Shown: in pieces, positions 31,954 through 39,411 of the stretch
How the letters are laid out: each line of letters opens with the position of its first letter
Position numbering within the stretch: position 1 is the first letter of the stretch
The notes under the pieces: model-generated
What the model was told of the DNA's origin: nothing
Seen by the model: only the letters and a program-made list of their open reading frames with translations
Database searches by the model: none
Source: Streptomyces sp. NBC_00353
Lineage (GTDB): Bacteria; Actinomycetota; Actinomycetes; Streptomycetales; Streptomycetaceae
Direction of reading: 5' to 3'
NCBI RefSeq assembly: GCF_036108815.1
Contig: NZ_CP107985.1
Location: 4,650,001-4,714,000 of the forward strand
Length of the DNA stretch: 64,000 bases
Position numbers and translations under genes: made by a program

Positions 31954-32118
31954 TCAGCGGGTTTCGCGGTGCGCAGTGTGCGAGTTGCAGCGCGGGCAGT
32001 GCTTCTTCATCTCAAGACGGTCCGGGTTGTTACGCCGGTTCTTCTTGGTGATGTAGTTCCGCTCCTTGCACTCCACGCAGGCCAGCGTGATCTTCGGGCG
32101 GACGTCGGTGGCAGCCAC
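31954..32118 (-). CDS. rpmG: 50S ribosomal protein L33, zinc-binding (C+) form
   Basis: A 54-residue L33 with the zinc ribbon intact: C14 and C17 (CVEC), C41 and C44 (CPRC). This is the zinc-replete paralogue; zinc-free copies under Zur control are usual elsewhere in Streptomyces genomes. The GTG at 32118 ([12 protein letters not shown]) follows AGGAGC. It lies between the tRNA-Met/Thr pair and the hadAB genes. Confidence 0.95.
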
Positions 32119-32157
32119 GTGAGTGCTCCTTGGACGGACGGATGGACGGATGAACGC

Positions 32158-32201
32158 AAAAAAGAGTAGCCGATCGAAGGACCGACCCCACAATCGGCTA
32201 C
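32158..32201 (-). terminator. Terminator of the tRNA-Thr/tRNA-Met unit
   Basis: GTAGCCGAT (32166-32174) pairs with ATCGGCTAC (32193-32201). On the minus strand the stem is followed by TCTTTTTT (the A-run at 32158-32163 on the plus strand). It lies immediately after tRNA-Met and before rpmG. Confidence 0.8.
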
Positions 32202-32207
32202 CGTAAG

Positions 32208-32280
32208 TAGCGGTGACCGGACTTGAACCGGTGACACAGCGATTATGAGCCGCTTGCTCTACCGACTGAGCTACACCGCT
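32208..32280 (-). tRNA. tRNA-Met, elongator (anticodon CAT)
   Basis: Minus-strand acceptor AGCGGTG/CACCGCT, D arm GCTC/GAGC, anticodon stem AGCGG/TCGCT around CTCATAA, T arm ACCGG/CCGGT. Position 1 pairs normally and the anticodon stem lacks the three G-C pairs of initiators, so it is the elongator type. A CAT anticodon modified to lysidine (tRNA-Ile2) cannot be fully excluded. It is 47 bases downstream of tRNA-Thr. Confidence 0.93.
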
Positions 32281-32327
32281 TTGATGCCGGATCCCCCCGC
32301 CGTGAGGCGGGGTTCCCCGATCACCAG

Positions 32328-32400
32328 AGCCCCAATACGGAATCGAACCGTAGACCTTCTCCTTACCATGGAGACGCTCTACCGACTGAGCTATTGGGGC
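32328..32400 (-). tRNA. tRNA-Thr (anticodon GGT)
   Basis: Minus-strand acceptor GCCCCAA/TTGGGGC, anticodon stem TCTCC/GGAGA around ATGGTAA giving GGT, and T arm TACGG/CCGTA around TTCGATT. The discriminator is T. It is first in a two-tRNA unit; a CCCCGCC/GGCGGGG hairpin at about 32294-32313 lies between the two tRNAs and may guide processing. Confidence 0.96.
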
Positions 32401-32411
32401 GAGCGATGAAG

Positions 32412-32441
32412 ACATTACACGGTCCCTCGCCGATCGCCCAA
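32412..32441 (-). promoter_or_regulatory. Promoter of the tRNA-Thr/tRNA-Met unit
   Basis: On the minus strand TTGGGC (32436-32441) and TAATGT (32412-32417) are 18 bases apart, ending 11 bases before the tRNA-Thr 5' end. The spacing leaves a very short leader, as expected for a tRNA promoter. Confidence 0.55.
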
Positions 32442-32733
32442 ATCCGTTTCGGAGCCCCCCACCGAGACGTAGATCGCCACCGCCCCGATCCCTTTGATCA
32501 GCCACTCGTCCCCAGCCCGTCGAAGACCGGACCGGCCACCTGATCAGCGACTTGATCCACCCCCGGCCACCCCCGGTCCGGGCACCGCACCGACCGCCCC
32601 GGCCGCCCACACCCGCCCCGTGGCCCGCACCAGGCCACACCGGTACGACTATTTCGCCCCTGCTCGAACCGGGACGAACACGCCCCTAGGCTCGACTCAC
32701 TCTGCGTGATCTTGCAACCCATCCAGGAGCACG

Positions 32734-34011
32734 ATGCCCGACAGCCAGCCACGGCAGCCGGACGACCCCGCCGCCGACCTCGCCAGCACCACCGAAGCCA
32801 CCCCGCTGGTGCTGTGCGGCGCCCGTCTCACCGACGGCCGCATCGTGGACGTACGGCTCGGCGGCGGCCGCATCGAAGCTGTCGGAACCACAGGCAGCCT
32901 GACCGCACCCGGCGCCCGCGTGGACCTCCGCGGCTACCTCCTGCTCCCCGCCCCCGCCGAACCCCACGCCCACAGCGACACCGCGCTCACCGCCGACAGC
33001 GCGGGCCCCCACAGCCGCGGACCCGCCTCGCACCACCCCGAGGACATCCAGCGCCGCGCCACCGAAGCCGCCCTCCTGCAACTCGGCCACGGCGCCACCG
33101 CACTGCGCTCACACGTACGGATCGGCGACGCAACCGGGCTCGCCCCGCTCGAAGCGATACTGCAGGCACGCCACTCACTGCGCGGACTCACCGACCTCAC
33201 CCCGGTCGCCGTACCCCGCCTGCTCACCGGAACCGCGGGCGCCGACAGCCTCGCGATGCTCCGCGACGCGGTGAAGATGGGGGCCGGCGTCGTCGGCGGC
33301 TGCCCCGACCTCGACCCCGACCCGGCCGGATACGCCGAAGCCGTCCTGGACATCGCCGCGGAACACGGCTGCCCCGTCGACCTGCATACGGACGGTGACG
33401 ATCCCGCCCGCCTCACCCGCCTCGCCGCCATGGCGGCCGGCCTGCGGCCCGGAGTCTCGATCGGCCCGTGCGCCGGCCTCTCCCACCTCCCCCCGCAGAC
33501 CACGATCCGCGCCGCCGATCAGCTCGCCGCCGCCGGAGTGACCGTCATCTGCCTCCCCCAGGGCGGCTGCTGCGCGGCGGAACGCCGGGGCACGGCACCG
33601 GTACGGCTCCTGCGCGCGGCCGGAGTGCGCGTCGCGGCCGGCAGCGGGGCACTGCGCGACGTCGCCAACCCGGTCGGCCGAGGCGACCCGCTGGAGGCCG
33701 CCTACCTGCTGGCCTCACAGAGCGGACTACGGGCCGAGGACGCGTACGACACGGTGTCCACCGCCGCCAGAAAGGCCATGGGGCTGCCCGAAGTGCGCGT
33801 CGAAGCAGGCTTCCCCGCCGAACTCCTCGCCGTACGCGGCGAACGACTCCCGGGCGTGCTCTCCCTCGCATACAGCCGGATCGTCGTGCACCGCGGACGG
33901 GTAGTGGCACGCACGAGCGCGGTACGCGAGTACTGCGACTCGGAGACCGTCGTGGCCCTCGACCTGCCGCGCCAGGGACGACCGGATTCCGGTCCGGGCG
34001 GCGGGCCTTGA
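32734..34011 (+). CDS. Amidohydrolase-superfamily protein (cytosine deaminase-like) with altered active site
   Basis: A 425-residue protein with an N-terminal beta sandwich (ATPLVLCGARLTDGRIVDVR) and a TIM-barrel like CodA. The first metal motif PHAHSD (about residues 77-82) and VDLHTD are recognisable. However, the CodA sequence HCDE reads HTDG here, the SHT histidine region reads GPCAG, and the catalytic GHD/GSD aspartate reads GSGALRD. Three of the usual catalytic or metal positions therefore look lost. It may be a non-catalytic relative or have a shifted chemistry. Codon use is normal and the frame is intact. Confidence 0.72.
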   Translation: MPDSQPRQPDDPAADLASTTEATPLVLCGARLTDGRIVDVRLGGGRIEAVGTTGSLTAPGARVDLRGYLLLPAPAEPHAHSDTALTADSAGPHSRGPASHHPEDIQRRATEAALLQLGHGATALRSHVRIGDATGLAPLEAILQARHSLRGLTDLTPVAVPRLLTGTAGADSLAMLRDAVKMGAGVVGGCPDLDPDPAGYAEAVLDIAAEHGCPVDLHTDGDDPARLTRLAAMAAGLRPGVSIGPCAGLSHLPPQTTIRAADQLAAAGVTVICLPQGGCCAAERRGTAPVRLLRAAGVRVAAGSGALRDVANPVGRGDPLEAAYLLASQSGLRAEDAYDTVSTAARKAMGLPEVRVEAGFPAELLAVRGERLPGVLSLAYSRIVVHRGRVVARTSAVREYCDSETVVALDLPRQGRPDSGPGGGP

Positions 34012-34045
34012 GCGGGGCGGCGCGCTGCGGCGTACGGTCGTGACC

Positions 34046-34702
34046 ATGCGCATTGTCATCGCAGGTGGACATGGTCAGATCGCGCTGCGGCTGGAGCGGC
34101 TGCTCGCTGCGCGCGGAGATGAAACGGCAGGCATCATCCGCAATCCGGAACAGAGCGAGGACCTCCGGGCGGCCGGTGCCGAACCGGTCGTCCTGGACCT
34201 CGAATCGGCCACCGTGGAGCAGACGGCGGAGGTCCTGCGCGGCGCCGACGCAGCGGTCTTCGCAGCCGGCGCGGGGCCCAACAGCGGTACGGAACGCAAG
34301 GACACGGTGGACCGCGGCGCCGCAGTGCTCTTCGCGGACGCCGCGGAACGGGCCGGCGTACGGCGCTACATCGTGGTGTCGGCGATGGGCGCCGATCCGG
34401 ACCACCCGGGCGACGAGGTCTTCGACGCGTACCTGAGGGCCAAGGGCGCCGCCGACATGTACGTACGTTCCAGGACGGCACTCGACTGGACGATCCTGCG
34501 CCCCGGAATGCTGACGAACGACGCAGGCACCGGCCAGGTCCAGATGTCCGTCTCGACGGGACGCGGACCGGTGCCGCGCGACGACGTGGCGGCAGCACTG
34601 CTGGAACTGCTGGACACCCCGGCGACGGCCGGCCTGACGCTGGAACTGATCTCGGGGGGCGTGCCACTGACGGTGGCGGTGAAGGACGTCGCGGGGAACT
34701 GA
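34046..34702 (+). CDS. NAD(P)-binding Rossmann protein (SDR atypical family)
   Basis: A 218-residue protein beginning MRIVIAGGHGQIALRLERLL, with the nucleotide-binding GGHGQIA at residues 7-13. It has the family segments GADAAVFAAGAGPNSG, YIVVSAMGAD and DWTILRPGML. A GTG at 34040 could add two residues. It follows the amidohydrolase-like gene by 34 bases and may be co-transcribed, ending at a strong terminator. Substrate unknown. Confidence 0.85.
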   Translation: MRIVIAGGHGQIALRLERLLAARGDETAGIIRNPEQSEDLRAAGAEPVVLDLESATVEQTAEVLRGADAAVFAAGAGPNSGTERKDTVDRGAAVLFADAAERAGVRRYIVVSAMGADPDHPGDEVFDAYLRAKGAADMYVRSRTALDWTILRPGMLTNDAGTGQVQMSVSTGRGPVPRDDVAAALLELLDTPATAGLTLELISGGVPLTVAVKDVAGN

Positions 34703-34737
34703 GGGGACGGCTGCGCGGCTCCGGGTTCCCGGAACCC

Positions 34738-34771
34738 GTTCGACGGTGATCAGGCACGATCACCGTCGAAC
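34738..34771 (+). terminator. Terminator after the NAD(P)-binding gene
   Basis: GTTCGACGGTGATC (34738-34751) and GATCACCGTCGAAC (34758-34771) form a perfect 14-bp stem with a 6-base loop, 35 bases after the stop. Confidence 0.85.
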
Positions 34772-35460
34772 GCTCTCCGCACGCCCCTCGCCAACTCTTG
34801 ATCGCACGGGCATTCTTGGGCCGAACGAGCGACCACCCGCGTCCGCGCGACGACGACCGCCCACTGGGGCCGGGCGTCGGGGTAGCGGCCCTCACCGCGG
34901 ACACCACTCCCCCGGCGCCAAGCTGTCCAGCCGGGACTTCGCTACCTGTCTGCCGACAGCGGTGGGGCGCCCCCGAGCTCCCCGCAGACACCGCCGGTTC
35001 GTCGCGCGTCGCTTGCGTGGGGACGAACAGGCCGCGCGCGAACTCCGCGTGACCAGACTCAGGCTTCATCTGGCTGTTCCAGGACGAGTTGTTCCACCCG
35101 TTCGGGGATGCCCGAGCCTGTGAGGGCAGCGACACGATGCTGCCGGGGATGGTCTCGGCCGGGGGCGTGCCGATCCCCGCCGACGCCTCGGACATCCGCT
35201 ACGTCACCCGGAAGGGCCTCGCCCAGGTCTCCTCCTTCGTGAGTGACCGGATGCCGGACTACCTGCACCGCGCTGGAATCGTCCCGGCAGGGGAACCCCT
35301 GCTCGACGACGAGAACTACGGCAGCACGTACGGGCTCGGTGAGGATGAAGGCGAGCTCCCCGCTGGAAGTTCAATGCTGTCCGAGGACAAGTGGGCGAGG
35401 GAGGCGGTGTCTTGTTCGAGCCCTCGGCATGCAGATGGGCCGAGCTACACCGTTGCAGTA
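34772..35460 (+). other. Gene-poor stretch with a possible degraded ORF
   Basis: From 34772 to about 35136 I see nothing supportable. From ATG 35137 a plus-strand frame reads MLPGMVSAGGVPIPADASDI and stays protein-like for about 85 residues with streptomycete-type codon use, then runs open into the antisense of the repeat gene at 35461. I do not recognise it. It could be a truncated gene fragment; I do not call it as a real gene. Confidence 0.3.
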
Positions 35461-35943
35461 CTAGAAGCCGGCCTGGATGCGGGACTGAACGCTGGACTCG
35501 TCGACGGGCGGGTCGAAGCCGGCCTCGATGCGGGTCTGGATGCCGAAGTCGTCGACGGGCGGGTCGGTACTGCCTCTCGTGCTGACGCCGTCAGGGTCCT
35601 CCCTGGCGCGCACGTCGGCGCCCCAGTCTCCGCCATCGCCCCAGTCTCCGCCACCGCCCCAGTCCCCGCCATCGCCCCAGTCCTCGCCACCATCCCAGTC
35701 CCCGCCACCATCCCAGTCCCCGCCACCATCCCAGTCCCCGCCATCGCCCCTGGTGTCGTCGTCGCCCCGGTCGGTAATCCCTCTTCCGTTGACGCTGTCA
35801 GGGTCATCGTCCAAGGCGACCACGTCTTGCTGTAGCGCTACCGGTGCAGCCACGGCAGCCGCCGGCACTGCCAGGCCGCCACCGGCCAACACCATGGAAG
35901 CCGTGACCACCACAAGCCGACGATTGCAAGAATGCTTGGTCAT
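35461..35943 (-). CDS. Secreted Gly-Asp-Trp repeat protein of unknown function
   Basis: A 160-residue protein with a clear Sec signal peptide (basic MTKHSCNRRL, hydrophobic VVVTASMVLAGGGLAVPAAA, probable cleavage after AAVAA near residue 33). About residues 65-108 are seven hexapeptides of the GGDWDG/GGDWGD type, strongly acidic with regularly spaced tryptophans. The end carries two 17-residue copies: DPPVDDFGIQTRIEAGF and DPPVDESSVQSRIQAGF. There is no known domain. It is probably an exported, disordered or adhesive protein, alone on the minus strand. Confidence 0.62.
   Translation of the reverse strand: MTKHSCNRRLVVVTASMVLAGGGLAVPAAAVAAPVALQQDVVALDDDPDSVNGRGITDRGDDDTRGDGGDWDGGGDWDGGGDWDGGEDWGDGGDWGGGGDWGDGGDWGADVRAREDPDGVSTRGSTDPPVDDFGIQTRIEAGFDPPVDESSVQSRIQAGF
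35621..35746 (-). repeat. Seven tandem 18-bp units inside the GDW-repeat gene
   Basis: Seven units of the form CCCCAGTCYCCGCCAYCG follow each other without spacer (18 x 7 = 126 bases). Units differ by one to three bases, mostly at synonymous or D/G-changing positions. As the period is a multiple of three, copy-number change would keep the frame. Confidence 0.85.
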
Positions 35944-36519
35944 CGGAATTCTCTATTCGGTATTGCGGGGCTCTGTATTCACCCGCGTCGAAAGCTCGGG
36001 TATTCACAGCTCCCTGTTGCCCGGGTTCACCGAGGCGGGACCTGCTTCCAACCAACCAGGACCGGAAGCCTCCCGGCACGTCACGACAAGACGTGGCTTG
36101 ACAATCGAAAACCGGCGGCGGTCTGTTGGGCGCTGACCGCCGGTCTGCGCAGTACCAAACCCTGGCACAGCCGCCGATGCCACCCGTGCGTGCAGGCAAC
36201 ACGTACGGCCAGGGCGAGCAGTTCGTCGCACGTCACCTGCCAGGCGTGCAGTGCTACGCACTCCGGCTCTTGGTCGCGTCGTGAACGCGCTCCGATTCAG
36301 CCTCGATCCCGGTTCATCCGAGATCTTCTGATCGGGCAATTGTACCGCTTTACAAGCTCGATCAGCAGGCCTGCTCATCTGCCTGCGCCCCCTGTTTCTC
36401 GGGGGACACGGCCTATTCAGAGGCGGGGTACCGGCGGTGCGAGGTGAGACGAGCCGCCATTTCGGCACCCCCCCAGGCGCGTCCAGAGCATCCAGAAACC
36501 CCCGCTGACTGCGGGGGGC

Positions 36520-36609
36520 GACGGCGTCGACTACGACCAGCTCGGCTCGCTCGGCCCGATGCTGAACGCCGTGGCGCTGTGGACCACGCGGTACACCCAC
36601 GCTGCGGTC
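36520..36609 (+). pseudogene. Tn3-family transposase remnant
   Basis: Plus-strand frame DGVDYDQLGSLGPMLNAVAL followed by WTTRYTHAAV matches the region near the C-terminus of Tn3-type DDE transposases (typical QLGxLGLVLNAxVLWNTxYMDAA). Only about 30 residues remain; the frame ends against the stop of the gene at 36613. The flanks show no terminal inverted repeats that I can see. The 35944-36519 stretch upstream holds no other gene, only a weak ACCGGCGG/CCGCCGGT hairpin near 36111-36144. Confidence 0.6.
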
Positions 36610-36612
36610 GTG

Positions 36613-37104
36613 TCACGCGGTCACTTTGGCAATGAACGCGGCGAGGTTCTCCACGGTCCGCTGGACCTTCTCCTCCAGGGTGAGGGACTCGTGGAGGCGT
36701 GCGCCGATGCCTGCGTCCTTCTTCCCGCGTACATACAGGGAGCAGGCCAGGTCGCTGCACATGTAGACGCCGACCGAGTTGCCCTGCTGCCCTGCCTTCC
36801 CGGACCTCGGCGCGACCATCAGGGAGACGCCCCCGGTGTGGGTGGTCACGCACACCGAGCACATGCTGCGCCGCATCTGCCAGGAGCCGACGTCGGAGGA
36901 GCGCAGCTGGACACCGACCGGTCTGCCGTCCAGTTCGATCACGAGGTAGGCCCGGTCGGGGGCCTGAGGATCTCGCCAGCCCAGGAAGTCCAGGTCGTCC
37001 CAGCACTGCTCGGCCAGGTCACGGGGGACGGACAGGCGCTTGACCTCGCCCTTGGTGCAGTTCACAAACGCGGCACGGATCTCTTGCTCAGCCAGTGGCT
37101 TCAT
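36613..37104 (-). CDS. FBP-domain treble-clef zinc-finger protein (EF-G-binding-like)
   Basis: A 163-residue protein starting MKPLAEQEIRAAFVNCTKGE. The C-terminal half has the zinc-finger cysteines C82, C85 (CSVC), C116 and C121 (CSDLAC) with GGVSLMVAPRSG between them, the pattern of the FBP_C domain related to the zinc finger of FusB-type proteins that bind EF-G and rescue it from fusidic acid. Whether this one binds EF-G is inference. It is divergent from a TetR gene, and a perfect palindrome lies 16 bases before its ATG. Confidence 0.82.
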   Translation of the reverse strand: MKPLAEQEIRAAFVNCTKGEVKRLSVPRDLAEQCWDDLDFLGWRDPQAPDRAYLVIELDGRPVGVQLRSSDVGSWQMRRSMCSVCVTTHTGGVSLMVAPRSGKAGQQGNSVGVYMCSDLACSLYVRGKKDAGIGARLHESLTLEEKVQRTVENLAAFIAKVTA

Positions 37105-37119
37105 AAAGGACACGCTAAT

Positions 37120-37140
37120 TTGCCTAATCAGATTAGGCAA
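37120..37140. promoter_or_regulatory. Perfect 21-bp palindromic operator
   Basis: TTGCCTAATC (37120-37129) and GATTAGGCAA (37131-37140) are perfect 10-base arms around a single A. It sits between the divergent FBP and TetR genes, and its AT-rich centre differs from the surrounding GC-rich DNA. It is almost certainly the target of the TetR protein encoded at 37189. Confidence 0.88.
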
Positions 37141-37188
37141 GCGCATAATCGTTGATGCCAGGGATGAGAAGCGATTCGGAGGATGACC

Positions 37189-37800
37189 ATGGGACGGGTA
37201 GGCCGGGTAGGACTGACCACGGAGCGCCTGGTCCGGGCGGGGGCAGAGCTGGCCGACGAGGTCGGTTTCGAGCAGGCCACCCCCGCGGAACTCGCCCGGC
37301 GGTTCGGTGTCAAGACCGCGAGCCTGTACTCGCACGTGAAGAACGCCCACGACCTCAAGACCAAGATCGCCCTGCTCGCCCTGGAGGAACTCGCCGACCA
37401 GGTCTCCACCGCGGTGGCCGGACGGGCAGGCAGAGACGCCCTGACCGCTTTCGCGAACGTCTACCGCGACTACGCCCTCAAGCACCCGGGGCGCTTCGCC
37501 GCGGCCCAGTTCCGGCTCGATCCGCAGACGGCGGCCGCCAGCGCGGGCGTTCGGCACGCCCAGATGACGCGGGCGATCCTGCGCGGATACAACCTGGCCG
37601 AACCGCACCAGACGCACGCGGTGCGGCTGCTGGGCAGCGTCTTCAGCGGATACGTCGGCCTGGAGACCGCCGGCGGCTTCAGCCACAGCACCCCTGACTC
37701 GCAGGAGAGCTGGACCGAAATCCTCAACGCGCTCGACGCCCTGCTGCGCACCTGGCCCACCACCTCCCGACCAACCCTTCCGGGCGCCTCTGCCAACTGA
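37189..37800 (+). CDS. TetR-family regulator
   Basis: ATG 37189 is chosen because CGGAGG lies six bases upstream; the ATG at 37183 would touch the ribosome binding site. The 203-residue product has its helix-turn-helix at about residues 28-50 (ATPAELARRFGVKTASLYSH) and a WHG-type ligand domain (AFANVYRDYALKHPGRFAAA). It forms an operon with the hydrolase 26 bases downstream and is divergent from the FBP gene across the palindrome. Confidence 0.9.
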   Translation: MGRVGRVGLTTERLVRAGAELADEVGFEQATPAELARRFGVKTASLYSHVKNAHDLKTKIALLALEELADQVSTAVAGRAGRDALTAFANVYRDYALKHPGRFAAAQFRLDPQTAAASAGVRHAQMTRAILRGYNLAEPHQTHAVRLLGSVFSGYVGLETAGGFSHSTPDSQESWTEILNALDALLRTWPTTSRPTLPGASAN

Positions 37801-37826
37801 CCCTCCTGATCGAAGAGACCGACGAG

Positions 37827-39047
37827 ATGAACGCCGAGCACGACTGGACCACCACTCCCATCACCGCCGGCCTCCTGCGCGGCGCCCTCGACCTGGAGCG
37901 CACCGAACGCGGCATACTGCCCCACCGGTTGCCCGCGCGCGCCCGGCAGCAGATCCCCGACGGCCAGCTGGCCATGGCGGAGTCACAGCCCTCCGGAGTA
38001 CGGCTGGCCTTCCGCACCCGGGCCACCGCCGTCGAGCTGGACGTCGTGGCCACCAAACGGGTCTACGTCGGAGCGCCGCCACGCCCCGACGGGGTGTACG
38101 AGCTCCTCGTCGACGGGCGGCTCGCGGGCCGGGCCGGCGCGACCGAGGGCGACACCCTCACCATCGACATGGCCTCCGGGACCGCACAAACTCGTCGCGG
38201 GCCGGTGGAGACCCTGCGCTTCACCGACCTGCCGGACGAGGAGAAGGACGTCGAGATCTGGCTGCCGCACGACGAGACCACCCAGCTGGCCGCCCTGCGC
38301 ACCAATGCCCCCGTCCACACACCACTGCCCAGCGGCCGCAAGGTCTGGCTGCACCACGGCAGTTCGATCAGCCACGGCTCCAACGCTGCCACCCCAACCG
38401 GGATCTGGCCCGCCCTTGCCGCAGCTCTGGGCAAGGTGGAGCTGGTCAACATGGGATTCGGCGGCAGCGCTCTGCTCGACCCGTTCACCGCCCGCACCAT
38501 GCGCGACACCCCCGCCGACATGATCAGCATCAAGATCGGCATCAACATCGTCAACGCCGACCTGATGCGGCTGCGCGCGTTCGGCCCGGCCGTCCACGGT
38601 TTCCTCGACACCATCCGCGACGGCCACCCCACCACCCCGCTGCTGGTCGTCTCGCCCATCTACTGCGCCATCCACGAGAACACGCCCGGACCCAGCGCCC
38701 CGGACCTCAGCGCGATGAGCGAGGGGCGGCTGCGGTTCGTGGCCACCGGCGATCCCGCGCATAGCGCCGCCGGGAAACTGACCCTCACGGTGATCCGGGA
38801 CGAGCTGGCCCGCATCGTCCGGCAGCGTGCCGCCACCGACCCGAACCTGCACTACCTCCACGGCCTCGACCTCTACGGCGAGGCCGACCACGCCGAACTG
38901 CCGCTGCCCGACGATCTGCACCCGGACCCCGCCACCCACCAGCTCATCGGCGAACGCTTCGCCCACCTCGCCTTCGGCGGCGGCCCATTCACCTCCGAGA
39001 AGGAGCAACCCGCACGCGGCGGGCCAACCCGGTCAGAGTTGGGTTGA
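37827..39047 (+). CDS. SGNH/GDSL-family hydrolase
   Basis: A 406-residue esterase/lipase-like protein without a signal peptide. The N-terminal 160 residues form a beta-rich domain. The SGNH blocks follow: HHGSSISHG with the nucleophile serine near residue 179, GFGGSAL (block II), IGINIVNADL (block III, the Asn) and DDLHPD (block V Asp/His) near residue 356. This is the GDSL_2-like group with a jelly-roll N-domain. It is co-transcribed with the TetR gene, so probably inducible. Substrate unknown. Confidence 0.85.
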   Translation: MNAEHDWTTTPITAGLLRGALDLERTERGILPHRLPARARQQIPDGQLAMAESQPSGVRLAFRTRATAVELDVVATKRVYVGAPPRPDGVYELLVDGRLAGRAGATEGDTLTIDMASGTAQTRRGPVETLRFTDLPDEEKDVEIWLPHDETTQLAALRTNAPVHTPLPSGRKVWLHHGSSISHGSNAATPTGIWPALAAALGKVELVNMGFGGSALLDPFTARTMRDTPADMISIKIGINIVNADLMRLRAFGPAVHGFLDTIRDGHPTTPLLVVSPIYCAIHENTPGPSAPDLSAMSEGRLRFVATGDPAHSAAGKLTLTVIRDELARIVRQRAATDPNLHYLHGLDLYGEADHAELPLPDDLHPDPATHQLIGERFAHLAFGGGPFTSEKEQPARGGPTRSELG

Positions 39048-39093
39048 ACATCCTCTGGCCGGTCTCAGTCGGCGATGGCTCGGCGGCAGCGAT

Positions 39094-39411
39094 TTACCCG
39101 TCCTGGCCGTCCCTCCCCTTCCTGCCCTGATGACCATGTCTACCGATATGACCGTCTTCCCCGTGTCGCCCGGGCTTGCCGTCCATTCCTGGCGGGCCGG
39201 AGGGGCCGCGCGGACCGGGGGGACCGGACGGACCGGGGGAGCTGGGCTCGACGCGGTGCGCCTGCAGGTCGATGTGCTGTGTCTGCAGATCGTCGATCTG
39301 CATTTGGTGGGCGACGAGTGCAGCCGACTGCGCGACGAGCACGAAGATCAGCACGGCGCCGAGCACAAGGGGGCGCCACGGCCTACGCGGCGTTTCGCTT
39401 ACGCTGCTCAC
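39094..39411 (-). CDS. Collagen-like single-pass membrane protein (copy 1)
   Basis: GTG 39411 follows GAGGAG and gives 105 residues. A short basic N-terminus (SETPRRPWRP) precedes one membrane helix (LVLGAVLIFVLVAQSAALVA, about residues 15-34). Then comes a short heptad-like coil (HQMQIDDLQTQHIDLQAH) and about 15 Gly-X-Y triplets, from GPSGPPGPRG to GRKGRDGQDG. Positive-inside topology puts the collagen stalk outside the cell. The coil could nucleate a trimer. It is a tandem paralogue of the next gene. Confidence 0.75.
   Translation of the reverse strand: MSSVSETPRRPWRPLVLGAVLIFVLVAQSAALVAHQMQIDDLQTQHIDLQAHRVEPSSPGPSGPPGPRGPSGPPGMDGKPGRHGEDGHIGRHGHQGRKGRDGQDG

Noticed and set aside
32208..32280. 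tRNA-Met as an initiator tRNA
   Set aside because: The first acceptor pair is normal and the anticodon stem lacks the three consecutive G-C pairs of initiator tRNAs.
35621..35746. Regular short repeats that could suggest a CRISPR array
   Set aside because: The 18-bp units are contiguous without unique spacers, in frame within a signal-peptide gene, and no cas gene is nearby.
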